From contig NZ_VZRB01000010.1 of assembly GCF_008806595.1 (NCBI RefSeq), positions 1-64,000 on the forward strand: a stretch of 64,000 nt of DNA, in the 5' to 3' direction. Positions 1-8,667 of the stretch are shown in pieces. Origin of the DNA: Streptomyces luteolifulvus. GTDB lineage: Bacteria; Actinomycetota; Actinomycetes; Streptomycetales; Streptomycetaceae. The position numbers and the translations under genes were made by a program. The notes under the pieces were generated by a model. The model ran no database searches. It worked only from the letters and a program-made list of their open reading frames with translations, and was not told the origin of the DNA. Each line of letters starts with the position of its first letter. The first letter of the stretch is position 1.

Positions 1-210
1 CTCCAGCGTCAGGCGTTCTCAGCCCTACGCGCTTCCCCCGGCGCCCGCCGCTACTACGACAGACAGCGCGCCCGCGAGGCCGGCTACAACCCCGCCCTCC
101 GACAGGTCGGCAACCGCCTCGTCGGCATCCTCCACGGCTGCCTCAAAACCCGCACCACCTACGACGAGGCGACCGCCTGGTCACACCACGCCCACACCCC
201 CGCCGCTTGA
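1..210 (+). CDS. IS110-family transposase, C-terminal end (partial)
   Basis: The reading frame is open from the first base and stops with TGA at 208-210, giving the last 69 residues of a protein that begins outside the window. The segment contains a YYDRQR motif, then ALRQVGNRLVGILHGCL and a Tyr-Asp-Glu ending, which is the usual C-terminal pattern of IS110-type (DEDD) transposases. These enzymes move insertion sequences without terminal inverted repeats, so no IR is expected at the right end. Whether the element is intact cannot be judged. It lies 93 bp from the end of korB, which is convergent with it. Confidence 0.75.
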   Translation, partial: LQRQAFSALRASPGARRYYDRQRAREAGYNPALRQVGNRLVGILHGCLKTRTTYDEATAWSHHAHTPAA

Positions 211-253
211 CACCAAACGACATGGGGTGTCTGACCTCCCCGACACGACGCAA

Positions 254-285
254 AGGGCCTGGGTGCGCTGCAGCACCCAGGCCCT
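254..285. terminator. Hairpin terminator downstream of korB
   Basis: A perfect 13-bp inverted repeat (254-266 with 273-285, 6-nt loop) lies between the transposase tail and the korB stop. It has no U-tract, as is common in Streptomyces, and could stop transcription from both sides. Confidence 0.6.
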
Positions 286-302
286 CGGACGTCAGCGGCA
301 GG

Positions 303-1382
303 TCAGCCCACGACCGTCCAGGTGTCCCCGCCCGCCAGCAGGGCCGCCAGGTCGCCCTTGCCCTTCTGTTCGATCGCGGTGTCGAGCTGGTCGGTCATCT
401 GCGTGTCGTAGACCGGGCGCTCCACGGAGCGCAGGACACCGATCGGCGTGTGGTGCAGATTGTCCGGGTCGGCCAGCCGGGACAGCGCGAACGCCTGGGT
501 CGGCGAGGCCGCGTGGGCGTCGTGGACCAGCACCTGCGCCTCGTTCTCGGGCGTCACCGTGACCACCTGCAGATCGCCGGTCGCCTGATCCCGTACGACC
601 CCGCGCGAACGGTCCGACCCGAAGCGGATCGGCTCCCCGTGCTCCAGCCGGATCAGCGCCTCCTCGGCATGCTGCTTGTCCTTCAGCACCTCGAAGGCGC
701 CGTCGTTGAAGATGTTGCAGTTCTGGTAGATCTCGATCAGCGCCGTGCCCGGATGGGCGGCGGCCTGCCGCAGCACCTCCGTCAGATGCTTGCGGTCGGA
801 GTCGATCGTCCGCGCCACGAACGACGCCTCCGCGCCGATCGCCAGCGACACCGGGTTGAAGGGCGCGTCCAGCGACCCCATCGGCGTCGACTTGGTGATC
901 TTGCCGACCTCGGAGGTGGGGGAGTACTGGCCCTTGGTCAGACCGTAGATCCGGTTGTTGAACAGCAGGATCTTCAGGTTGACGTTGCGGCGCAGGGCGT
1001 GGATCAGATGGTTGCCGCCGATGGACAGCGCGTCACCGTCCCCCGTGACCACCCACACGCTCAGGTCCCGCCGGCTGGTGGCCAGTCCGGTCGCGATCGC
1101 GGGCGCCCGGCCGTGGATCGAGTGCATGCCGTAGGTGTTCATGTAATACGGGAACCGAGAGGAGCAGCCGATGCCGGAGACGAAGACGATGTTCTCCTTC
1201 GCCAGCCCCAGCTCCGGCATGAAGCCCTGCACCGCTGCGAGGATCGCGTAGTCACCGCAGCCGGGGCACCAGCGCACTTCCTGGTCGGTCTTGAAGTCCT
1301 TCATGGACTGCCTGGCTTCGGCCTTGGGCACCAGAGTGAGCGCCTCGATCGTGCCCGCGCCTTCTGTGGACGTCTCAGCCAT
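303..1382 (-). CDS. korB: 2-oxoacid:ferredoxin oxidoreductase, beta subunit
   Basis: 359 residues. This is the TPP- and iron-sulfur-binding subunit that, with KorA, oxidatively decarboxylates 2-oxoglutarate (or a related 2-oxoacid) to the acyl-CoA and reduces ferredoxin. Visible features are WCPGCGDY at 38-45, Cys73 in the GIGCSSR motif, the TPP/Mg motif GDGD at 114-117 with the NN pair at 142-143, and Cys222 in YQNCNIF. The four cysteines fit one 4Fe-4S cluster. The ATG at 1380-1382 overlaps the korA stop by 8 bp, so the two are translationally coupled. A longer in-frame start at 1436 would sit well inside korA and is less likely. The exact substrate (2-oxoglutarate or pyruvate) is inferred from family resemblance. 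Confidence 0.93.
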   Translation of the reverse strand: MAETSTEGAGTIEALTLVPKAEARQSMKDFKTDQEVRWCPGCGDYAILAAVQGFMPELGLAKENIVFVSGIGCSSRFPYYMNTYGMHSIHGRAPAIATGLATSRRDLSVWVVTGDGDALSIGGNHLIHALRRNVNLKILLFNNRIYGLTKGQYSPTSEVGKITKSTPMGSLDAPFNPVSLAIGAEASFVARTIDSDRKHLTEVLRQAAAHPGTALIEIYQNCNIFNDGAFEVLKDKQHAEEALIRLEHGEPIRFGSDRSRGVVRDQATGDLQVVTVTPENEAQVLVHDAHAASPTQAFALSRLADPDNLHHTPIGVLRSVERPVYDTQMTDQLDTAIEQKGKGDLAALLAGGDTWTVVG

Positions 1383-3303
1383 CGATGGCCTCCTTGAGAG
1401 CCGCGGCGAGCTGTTGCGCCTTGAACGGCATTCCATTGACCTGGTTGTACGAGTGTGCGTCGACCAGGTACTTCGCCCGGACCAGGGTGGCGAGCTGCCC
1501 GAGGTTCATCTCGGGGATCACCACCTTGTCGTAGGCCTTCAGGACGGTGCCGAGGTTCTTCGGGAACGGGTTGAGGTGGCGCAGATGGGCCTGCGCGATC
1601 GACTCCCCGGCCGTGCGCAGCCGTCGTACCGCCGCCGTGATGGGTCCGTAGGTCGAACCCCAGCCCAGAACCAGGGTCTTGGCCTCGTCCGGGTCGTCGA
1701 CCTCCAGATCCGGGACGTCGATCCCGTCGATCTTGGCCTGGCGGGTGCGGACCATGAAGTCGTGGTTGGCGGGGGCGTAGGAGATGTTGCCCGTGCCGTC
1801 CTCCTTCTCGATGCCGCCGATCCGGTGCTCCAGGCCCGGTGTGCCCGGGATCGCCCACGGACGGGCGAGCGTCTGCGGATCACGCTTGTACGGCCAGAAG
1901 ACCTCGGTGCCGTCCTCCAGGGTGTGGTTCGGTCCCTGGGCGAACTGCACCTGAAGATCCGGAAGCTCGTCGAGGTCCGGGATGCGCCAGGGCTCCGAGC
2001 CGTTGGCCAGATAGCCGTCGGAGAGCAGCATCACCGGAGTGCGGTACGTCAGCGCGATCCGCGTGGCCTCGATGGCGGCGTCGAAGCAGTCGGCCGGGGT
2101 GCGGGGCGCGATCACCGGCACCGGGGCCTCGCCGTTGCGGCCGAACATCGCCTGCAGCAGATCCGCCTGCTCCGTCTTGGTCGGCAGACCCGTGGACGGG
2201 CCACCGCGCTGGATGTCGACGATCAGCAGCGGCAGCTCCAGGGAGACGGCGAGACCGATGGTCTCCGACTTCAGGGCCAGACCGGGACCCGAGGTCGTCG
2301 TCACCGCCAGCGAGCCGCCGAAGGCCGCGCCCAGCGCCGCGCCGATACCGGCGATCTCGTCCTCGGCCTGGAAGGTGCGCACACCGAAGTTCTTGTGCTT
2401 GCTCAGCTCGTGCAGGATGTCCGAGGCGGGCGTGATCGGGTACGAGCCGAGGAAGAGCGGCAGGTCCGCCTGCCGGGACGCGGCGACCAGCCCGTAGGAC
2501 AGGGCGAGGTTCCCGGAGATGTTGCGGTAGGTGCCGACCGGGAAGGCCTTCGTCGCCGGGGCGATCTCGAAGGAGACCGCGAAGTCCTCCGTCGTCTCCC
2601 CGAAGTTCCAGCCCGCGCGGAAGGCGGCGATGTTGGCGGCCGCGATGGCGGGCTTCTTGGCGAACTTGGCCTTCAGGAACTTCTCGGTGCCCTCGGTCGG
2701 CCGGTGATACATCCACGACAGAAGGCCCAGCGCGAACATGTTCTTGCTGCGCTCGGCCTCCTTGCGGGTGAGGTCGAATTCCTTGAGCGCCTCGACGGTC
2801 AGGGTGGTCAGCGGGACCGGGTGCAGGCTGTAACCGTCGAGGGAGCCATCCTCCAGCGGCGAGGCCGCGTACCCCACCTTCTGCATCGCCCGCTTGGTGA
2901 ACTCGTCCGTGTTGACGATGATCTCCGCGCCGCGCGGCAGATCGGCGATGTTCGCCTTCAGTGCGGCGGGGTTCATGGCGACCAGCACGTTCGGCGCATC
3001 ACCCGGAGTGAGGATGTCGTGGTCGGCGAAGTGCAGCTGGAAGGAGGACACGCCCGGCAGAGTCCCCGCAGGGGCCCGGATCTCGGCGGGGAAGTTCGGC
3101 AGGGTGGACAGGTCGTTGCCGAAGGACGCCGTCTCCGAGGTGAAGCGGTCGCCGGTGAGCTGCATACCGTCACCCGAGTCGCCCGCGAATCGAATGATCA
3201 CCCGGTCGAGGCGGCGTACGTCCTTGGCGCCGGCCGCTTTGCGCTGCTCTCCTACGACGGTTCCGTCTGCCTGCTCCGCTGGGCTACTGACCTTGCTGGT
3301 CAC
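1375..3303 (-). CDS. korA: 2-oxoacid:ferredoxin oxidoreductase, alpha subunit
   Basis: 642 residues, matching fused gamma-alpha subunits of actinobacterial KorA. The Rossmann-like gamma domain starts with VIIRFAGDSGDGMQ at about residues 35-48. It is followed by the pyrimidine-binding alpha domain (GSYPITPASDI) and a C-terminal domain II. The GTG at 3301-3303 is chosen because GGGAGGT lies just upstream and the first residues (TSKVSSPAEQ) resemble known KorA starts. The ATG 48 nt further up has no such site. It forms an operon with korB (8-bp overlap). A ferredoxin-linked enzyme close to a complex I cluster lacking the NADH module is suggestive. Confidence 0.93.
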   Translation of the reverse strand: MTSKVSSPAEQADGTVVGEQRKAAGAKDVRRLDRVIIRFAGDSGDGMQLTGDRFTSETASFGNDLSTLPNFPAEIRAPAGTLPGVSSFQLHFADHDILTPGDAPNVLVAMNPAALKANIADLPRGAEIIVNTDEFTKRAMQKVGYAASPLEDGSLDGYSLHPVPLTTLTVEALKEFDLTRKEAERSKNMFALGLLSWMYHRPTEGTEKFLKAKFAKKPAIAAANIAAFRAGWNFGETTEDFAVSFEIAPATKAFPVGTYRNISGNLALSYGLVAASRQADLPLFLGSYPITPASDILHELSKHKNFGVRTFQAEDEIAGIGAALGAAFGGSLAVTTTSGPGLALKSETIGLAVSLELPLLIVDIQRGGPSTGLPTKTEQADLLQAMFGRNGEAPVPVIAPRTPADCFDAAIEATRIALTYRTPVMLLSDGYLANGSEPWRIPDLDELPDLQVQFAQGPNHTLEDGTEVFWPYKRDPQTLARPWAIPGTPGLEHRIGGIEKEDGTGNISYAPANHDFMVRTRQAKIDGIDVPDLEVDDPDEAKTLVLGWGSTYGPITAAVRRLRTAGESIAQAHLRHLNPFPKNLGTVLKAYDKVVIPEMNLGQLATLVRAKYLVDAHSYNQVNGMPFKAQQLAAALKEAIDG

Positions 3304-3561
3304 TGAACTGGACCTCCCTCGAGGCGGCTGTCTGGGAGGCGGCCTTCCCACAGGTCCCTTCCCAGGATCAACCCTACGACCGTGAGGGTCGCCTTCCCTG
3401 GGTCATTCGCATGATGGACATGCTTTTGAGATGGTCGGGCGCCCTGACTTGTCAGGATGTGCCCGTCACGCTTTACTGCGCCCCCGGCGCATCCTTGAAG
3501 ACGCTGCCGATCCGGGGTCCGGTTCTGCGGCCCGTCCAAACGCAGGAGCGCTCAAGACTGC

Positions 3562-4221
3562 TCAGGAGTTCAGATAGGTCAGAACCGCCAGCACCCGCCG
3601 GTGGTCCCCCTCGCTCGGGGACAGCCCGAGCTTCAGGAAGATATTGCTGACGTGCTTCTCGACGGCGCCGTCGCTCACCACCAGCTGGCGGGCGATCGCC
3701 GAGTTGGTGCGCCCCTCGGCCATCAGCCCCAGGACCTCGCGCTCCCTCGGGGTGAGCCCCGCGAGCACGTCCTGCTTGCGGCTGCGCCCGAGCAGCTGCG
3801 CGACCACCTCCGGGTCGAGGGCCGTACCCCCCTGGGCGACCCGCACGACCGCGTCCACGAACTCACGCACCTCCGCCACGCGGTCCTTGAGCAGATAGCC
3901 GACCCCGTGGCTGGAACCGGCCAGCAGTTCGGTGGCGTACCGCTCCTCCACGTACTGCGACAGTACGAGTACCCCGAGACCGGGGTGTGCCTTGCGCAAC
4001 TGCACCGCGGCCCGCACCCCCTCGTCGGTGTGCGTCGGCGGCATCCGTACGTCGGCCACCACGACATCCGGCAGCTCGCCCTGCCCGTCCAGCTCCGTGA
4101 TGGTCTTGACCAGCGCGTCCCCGTCACCGACCCCGGCGACGACCTCGTGCCCACGGTCGGTCAGCAGCCGGGTCAGGCCCTCCCTGAGCAGCACCGAATC
4201 CTCGGCGATGACCACACGCAC
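3562..4221 (-). CDS. NarL/LuxR-type response regulator
   Basis: 219 residues. The receiver domain has the acidic pair near residue 7-8, phospho-acceptor Asp57 (VVVADVRMPP) and the conserved Lys112 (GYLLKD). The C-terminal LuxR helix-turn-helix runs from about 156 to 200 (LTPREREVLGLMAEG then AVEKHVSNIFLKL). It is a DNA-binding regulator activated by a partner histidine kinase, very probably the kinases encoded just upstream on the same strand. The GTG at 4219-4221 follows GGAGGACAG. An alternative GTG at 4233 would add four residues but has a poorer ribosome site. Confidence 0.9.
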   Translation of the reverse strand: MRVVIAEDSVLLREGLTRLLTDRGHEVVAGVGDGDALVKTITELDGQGELPDVVVADVRMPPTHTDEGVRAAVQLRKAHPGLGVLVLSQYVEERYATELLAGSSHGVGYLLKDRVAEVREFVDAVVRVAQGGTALDPEVVAQLLGRSRKQDVLAGLTPREREVLGLMAEGRTNSAIARQLVVSDGAVEKHVSNIFLKLGLSPSEGDHRRVLAVLTYLNS

Positions 4222-4367
4222 CCTGTCCTCCACGATTCCGGCCCCCCATAGCCCGCCCGCACGACAGGGCCCAGCATTCCAGCAATCGGATGCGGGTGCG
4301 CTTGCGCGGGGCGAAGAGAGCGGAATGATCTTGAGCACGTGGTTGTGAAGGTGGCGGGGGCGGGCGC

Positions 4368-4441
4368 AGTCAGCCCGTCCGGCGTTTGAGGACGAGGCCG
4401 TCCAGGCCGAAAGGGGGGTCTGGGGGCGCAGCCCCCAGGGA
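4368..4441. repeat. Intergenic repeat with GC-rich hairpin
   Basis: The 308-bp gap between the response regulator and the first kinase gene contains GTCCGGCGTTTGAGGACGAG and, further on, a perfect stem (CTGGGGGC / GCCCCCAG, 4420-4427 with 4431-4438). From general knowledge this motif pair is a very common intergenic repeat in Streptomyces chromosomes. It may act as a terminator or attenuator. Nothing else is seen in the gap. Confidence 0.5.
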
Positions 4442-4529
4442 TGGGACGGGTAAGGGCGGCGGGGGCGAAACCGAAAACCCTCACCGCACCCCCCCGCCCA
4501 GCCGAGCCGCCCACCCCCGCCGGCGCACC

Positions 4530-5918
4530 TCACCGCCGCCAGGGCAACTCCGCGGTCACCCTCGTCGGCCCCCCGACCGGCGAGTCCACCACCAGAACCC
4601 CGTCCACCGCGCCCAGCCGCCCGGCCAGCCCCGCCAGCCCCGACCCCCCGGAGACATCCGCCCCACCCACCCCGTCGTCCACGACCTGCAGCATCAACCG
4701 GTCCTCGGCCCGCCACACATCCACCGCCGCCGAGGTCGCCCGTGCATGCTTGCTGATGTTCTGCAGCAGCTCCGACACCGTGAAGTACGCGATCCCCTCG
4801 ATCGCCGCCGCCGGCCGCTCGGCCAGATCGACCTCCACCTGCACCGGCACCGTGCACCGCGAGGCCACCGCGGACAGCGCCGCATCCAGCCCCCGGTCCG
4901 TCAGCACCGCCGGATGGATCCCGCGGGCCAGATCCCGCAGCTCCTGCAGCGCCGTCTTCACCTCGCCGTGCGCCTCGTCCACCATCCGCGCCGCCGCCTG
5001 CGGATCCTCCGCGAGCTTCTCCTTCGCCAGTCCCAGATCCATGGCCAGCGCCACGAGCCGCGCCTGCGCCCCGTCGTGCAGATCGCGCTCGATGCGCCGC
5101 AGGTCGGCCGCGGCCGTGTCGACCACGACCCCCCGGTCGGACTCCAGCTCCACCACCCGCGCCGACAGCCGCGACGGCCCGAGCAGCCCGTGCACCAGCA
5201 GCCGGTCCACCGTCGTCAGCGCCCGCACGATCCAGGGCGAGGCGAGCGTGAACAACAGCCCCACCAGCGCGGTCACGGTGATCTCGAAGGCGTTGTCGAG
5301 GTAGACCTGGTGCCGGTCGTCGCCGTACAGCTGGAGCCCGCCCTGCCCGCCGTACAGCGGGAAGAGCCAGAACCACAGCGGATACGTCAGCAGCGCCCAC
5401 CCATACGTCCAGAACGCCACCGCGACGCCGAATGAGAACGCCGCCCACGGGAGCTGCAGCACCGCGTACAGCAGGTTCCGCCAGGACGTGCCGCTCTTGA
5501 GGACGGCCCCCATCCACGCCATCAGGCCGCTCTTCCGCATCCGCAGCGGCTCGGGGTCGGCCACCTCCAGACCCAGCAGGGCACGGGCCCGGGCCCGCTC
5601 CAGCGCCCCGAACCCACGGCACCCGGCCAGCCCCGCCGCCAGCACCGGTATCCCGAGGAACGTGACGAGCAGGCCCACACCGAGCGAGAGCATCGTGACG
5701 GCGTACGTGAACAGCAGGATGCTCACCGGCAGGCTCAGCAGCACATACCCGAACTCGCGCCAGCTGCGCGCCTCGAACGGCGCCCGCAGCCCGGCGGGCA
5801 GCCGCCGCCGGCGCTCACCGGCGTCACCGGGGAACCCGAACCCGCTGTCGTGCCCGAACCCGCTGTCGTGCCCGAACCCGCTGTCGTGCCCGTAGCCCTG
5901 TCCGTGGTCCGTGGCCAT
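4530..5918 (-). CDS. Sensor histidine kinase (HisKA_3 type)
   Basis: 462 residues. It is a membrane sensor kinase that would phosphorylate the adjacent response regulator. After a Gly/His/Asp-rich head there are hydrophobic segments at roughly 57-100 and 148-230, in the arrangement of the putative sensor domain common in Streptomyces kinases. The dimerisation/phosphoacceptor motif ERDLHDGAQ has His281. The ATPase has an N box at 381-391 (VSELLQNISKH), G1 at 414-420 and G2 around 426-434. The N-terminus carries three copies of GHDSGF encoded by an 18-bp tandem repeat. It is clearly paralogous to the next kinase gene. Confidence 0.9.
   Translation of the reverse strand: MATDHGQGYGHDSGFGHDSGFGHDSGFGFPGDAGERRRRLPAGLRAPFEARSWREFGYVLLSLPVSILLFTYAVTMLSLGVGLLVTFLGIPVLAAGLAGCRGFGALERARARALLGLEVADPEPLRMRKSGLMAWMGAVLKSGTSWRNLLYAVLQLPWAAFSFGVAVAFWTYGWALLTYPLWFWLFPLYGGQGGLQLYGDDRHQVYLDNAFEITVTALVGLLFTLASPWIVRALTTVDRLLVHGLLGPSRLSARVVELESDRGVVVDTAAADLRRIERDLHDGAQARLVALAMDLGLAKEKLAEDPQAAARMVDEAHGEVKTALQELRDLARGIHPAVLTDRGLDAALSAVASRCTVPVQVEVDLAERPAAAIEGIAYFTVSELLQNISKHARATSAAVDVWRAEDRLMLQVVDDGVGGADVSGGSGLAGLAGRLGAVDGVLVVDSPVGGPTRVTAELPWRR
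5835..5888. repeat. Three 18-bp tandem repeats in the kinase N-terminus
   Basis: Three identical 18-bp units (cccgaacccgctgtcgtg on the plus strand) occupy 5835-5852, 5853-5870 and 5871-5888. They are in frame and add the GHDSGF repeats before the first membrane segment. Copy number could vary without breaking the frame. Confidence 0.95.
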
Positions 5919-6122
5919 CGGCGTCGTCCGTTTCTACTCGTCCCGAGCTTGTGCCCGTCGTCCTGAGCTGTGCTCGTGTCTTGAGCCTGCCCGTGTCCTG
6001 AGCCATTGCTCGTCGTGGTCGGCTGTGCTGTCGTACCTCCAGACTGCTCGGCCACGCCCCCGCGGGCCATGACGGCCGTCGGCGTCTCGGCCCGGGGGTT
6101 TTCCCCACCCACGGGGGCGTCG

Positions 6123-7340
6123 TCAGGTCCGCCGGACGTCCTCGCTCCGGTCCCGCCACGGCAGCTCCGCGGTGACGGTGGTGGGGCCGCCCGGCGGCGA
6201 GTCGACGACGAACAGCCCGTCGACCGCGTCCAGGCGTTCGGCCAGACCCCGCATCCCCGTACCGCCGTCGAGGTTCGCGCCGCCGCGTCCGTCGTCCCAC
6301 ACCTGGATGAGCAGCCGTTTCTCGGTCCGCCAGACATCGACCGACGCCGATCTCGCCCCGCTGTGCTTGCTGATGTTCTGCAGCAGCTCCGAGACGGTGA
6401 AGTAGGCGATGCCCTCGATGGCCGCGGCCGGCCGGGAATCGAGATCCGCCGTCACCTTCACGGGCACGGTGCAGCGCGAGGCGACCGAGGACAGCGCGGC
6501 GTCCAGACCGCGGTCCGTCAGTACGGCGGGATGGATGCCGCGGGCCAGATCCCGCAGCTCCTGCAACGCGAGCTTCACCTCCCCGTGCGCCTCCTCGACC
6601 ATCATCGCGACGGTGTCGTCGGTCTGGCCCTCCAGCAGCTTCTCCTTGGCCAGGCCGAGCCCCATCGCCAGATTGACCAGCCGCGCCTGCGCCCCGTCGT
6701 GCAGATCCCGCTCGATGCGCCGCAGGTCGGCCGCGGCCGTGTCGACCACGACCCCCCGGTCCGACTCCAGCTCGGCGATACGCCGCTCCAGCTCGTCGGA
6801 GGGCGACAGAAGCCCCCGTACCATCGCCCGGTCCGCGTTGGCGAGGCCCCGCGCGATGAACGGAAGCACCGGCCACAGCACGAACAGCGAGGTCAGCGTG
6901 ACGGTGAAGGTGAGGATGCCCCAGGGCAGCCGGATGAAGTCGTACAGGACCGTGCGCCAGCCCACCGGATCCTTCAGCGCCATCCACAACTGAGCGAAGA
7001 CCCCGTTCCTCGTGCTGCGGAGCGGTAGCGGGCTCGGCTCGTCCACCCGCACCCCGAGCAGCGCCCGGGCTCGCGCCCGCTCCAGCTTGCCCAGCTGCCG
7101 CGCGCCCACCAGCCCGGCCGCGAGCAGCGGCAACCCGATCACCGTGAGGGTCAGGAACGCGCCGGTGAACAGCACCGTCACGACGTAGATGAACCCGAAC
7201 AGCGACACCGGAAAGTTCGCGAGGAGGTGCGCGATCTCCTTCCACGTGTGCCGGTCGTAGGCGAAGCGGACGGGCGGCAGACGGTCGCTGTCCTCGGACG
7301 GCAGACGGTTGCTGTCCCTGGACGGTTGGGGGTCGGTCAT
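6123..7340 (-). CDS. Sensor histidine kinase, paralogue of the neighbouring kinase
   Basis: 405 residues with the same architecture as the kinase at 4530-5918. There are membrane segments at about 36-80 and 130-165, the phosphoacceptor His214 in RRIERDLHDGAQAR, and then an N box (VSELLQNISKHS) and GGTGMRGLAERL. The central block from LESDRGVVVD through the ATPase is nearly identical to that paralogue, so the pair arose by tandem duplication. A short imperfect repeat (SRDSNRLP / SEDSDRLP) sits near the start. ATG at 7338-7340; no clear ribosome site is visible upstream. It shares its upstream region with divergent nuoA. Only one response regulator gene is present for the two kinases. Confidence 0.88.
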   Translation of the reverse strand: MTDPQPSRDSNRLPSEDSDRLPPVRFAYDRHTWKEIAHLLANFPVSLFGFIYVVTVLFTGAFLTLTVIGLPLLAAGLVGARQLGKLERARARALLGVRVDEPSPLPLRSTRNGVFAQLWMALKDPVGWRTVLYDFIRLPWGILTFTVTLTSLFVLWPVLPFIARGLANADRAMVRGLLSPSDELERRIAELESDRGVVVDTAAADLRRIERDLHDGAQARLVNLAMGLGLAKEKLLEGQTDDTVAMMVEEAHGEVKLALQELRDLARGIHPAVLTDRGLDAALSSVASRCTVPVKVTADLDSRPAAAIEGIAYFTVSELLQNISKHSGARSASVDVWRTEKRLLIQVWDDGRGGANLDGGTGMRGLAERLDAVDGLFVVDSPPGGPTTVTAELPWRDRSEDVRRT

Positions 7341-7464
7341 ACGGGCCAGCGTGCCGCGCGACGCCCCGCCGCGCCATGAGGCGGACCGCCACGATCCACT
7401 GGGGAAAACCCCACCCCGCCTTCTCGACCCGTGACGGCCTGCTTACCGTGTCTTTATCAGGCCC

Positions 7465-7470
7465 TAGACT
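7465..7470 (+). promoter_or_regulatory. Possible -10 element of the nuo operon
   Basis: TAGACT at 7465-7470 follows a weak -35-like TTACCG at 7443-7448 (16-bp spacer) in the 290-bp gap between the divergent kinase gene and nuoA. This is the only hexamer pair of reasonable spacing I could see. The leader to the nuoA start would be about 155 nt. Confidence 0.3.
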
Positions 7471-7630
7471 CCCGTGCGTACAGATCGTCGAACAGCGTCG
7501 TTCACAAGATCACAGGGTTGCAGGGGCCAGAGGACCGCAGGGCCGGTGGACCGGCCACGGACCGTAGGGTTCACAGAACCGTAGGGTCACAGAACCGCAA
7601 GGTCACCAAGTCAGGGAGCGAGGGACGGAC

Positions 7631-8026
7631 GTGCCGGAACCGACCGTCGTCGTGGCGGCGGACTACTTCCAGTCCTACTCGGTCGTCGGACTGCTCGCCG
7701 TCGTCGGTGTGCTGTTCGTCGCGGTCGCCTTCGGAGCGGGGCGCCTGCTGCGACCCGTGGTCCCCACCCCCGAGAAACTCCTGACGTACGAGTGCGGCGT
7801 CGACCCCGTCGGCGAGGGCTGGGCCCACACCCAGGTCCGCTACTACGTCTACGCCTTCCTCTACGTGATCTTCGCTGTCGACTCGATCTTCCTGTTCCCC
7901 TGGGCGACGGTCTTCGCCAACGACGGCTACGGCGCTACCACGCTCGTCGAGATGTTCATCTTCCTCGGCTTCCTGGCCGTGGGCCTGCTGTACGCCTACA
8001 AGAAAGGCGTCCTGGCATGGACGTGA
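7631..8026 (+). CDS. nuoA: NADH-quinone oxidoreductase subunit A-like protein
   Basis: 131 residues with three predicted membrane helices (about 18-40, 72-95 and 100-122) and the family motif YECGVDP in the loop after helix 1. NuoA is a small membrane subunit at the junction of the peripheral and membrane arms of complex I. GTG start at 7631; the preceding GAGGGACG serves as ribosome site. The 3' end overlaps nuoB by 10 bp. It is the first gene of a ten-gene operon. Confidence 0.92.
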   Translation: MPEPTVVVAADYFQSYSVVGLLAVVGVLFVAVAFGAGRLLRPVVPTPEKLLTYECGVDPVGEGWAHTQVRYYVYAFLYVIFAVDSIFLFPWATVFANDGYGATTLVEMFIFLGFLAVGLLYAYKKGVLAWT

Positions 8027-8667
8027 CGCCAGAAGCGGTTTCCCCGGAACCCGTGTACCTGCCGGAGCCGAAGCGGCTGGGCGCCCTCGCCCGCCTCGCC
8101 CCCGAGCCGATGAAGGTCGTCCTGAACTGGGGCCGCCGCTACTCGCTCTGGGTCTTCAACTTCGGCCTCGCCTGCTGCGCGATCGAGTTCATCGCCGCGT
8201 CGATGGCCCGCCACGACTTCATCCGCCTCGGCGTCATCCCGTTCGCGCCGGGCCCGCGCCAGGCCGACCTGATGGTCGTCTCCGGCACGGTCACCGACAA
8301 GATGGCGCCGGCCGTGAAGCGGCTGTACGAGCAGATGCCCGAGCCGAAGTACGTCATCTCCTTCGGCGCGTGCAGCAACTGCGGCGGCCCCTACTGGGAC
8401 TCCTACTCCGTCACCAAGGGCGTCGACCAGATCATCCCGGTGGACGTGTACGTCCCGGGCTGCCCGCCCCGCCCCGAGGCACTCCTCCAGGGCATCCTGA
8501 AGCTCCAGGAGAAGATCGCCCGGGAGTCACTGGGCGAGCGGTACGGCCACGGCGGCGCGCGCCCCTCGGCGGCGACCCTGCAGAGCGGCCTGATCAAGCC
8601 GCCGACCGCGGGCTCGGCATCGGGTTCGGGTTCGGCTTCGGCTTCGGGTTCGGGGGAGGGCCGATGA
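8017..8667 (+). CDS. nuoB: NADH-quinone oxidoreductase subunit B-like protein
   Basis: 216 residues. NuoB carries the terminal 4Fe-4S cluster N2 that passes electrons to quinone. The ligand motifs are visible: LACCAIE, GACSNCGG and VPGCPPRPE. The ATG at 8017 starts inside the nuoA end, as is usual in tightly coupled nuo operons. The last ~20 residues are a Gly/Ser microsatellite (alternating GGTTCG/GCTTCG hexamers at about 8617-8657) that is not part of the family fold. N2 in other complexes is enclosed by NuoB and NuoD, and no nuoD is encoded here. Confidence 0.92.
   Translation: MDVTPEAVSPEPVYLPEPKRLGALARLAPEPMKVVLNWGRRYSLWVFNFGLACCAIEFIAASMARHDFIRLGVIPFAPGPRQADLMVVSGTVTDKMAPAVKRLYEQMPEPKYVISFGACSNCGGPYWDSYSVTKGVDQIIPVDVYVPGCPPRPEALLQGILKLQEKIARESLGERYGHGGARPSAATLQSGLIKPPTAGSASGSGSASASGSGEGR

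Noticed and set aside
1291..3306. 671-residue plus-strand frame over korA
   Set aside because: Antisense shadow of korA with Arg/Gly/Val-rich nonsense and no family features.
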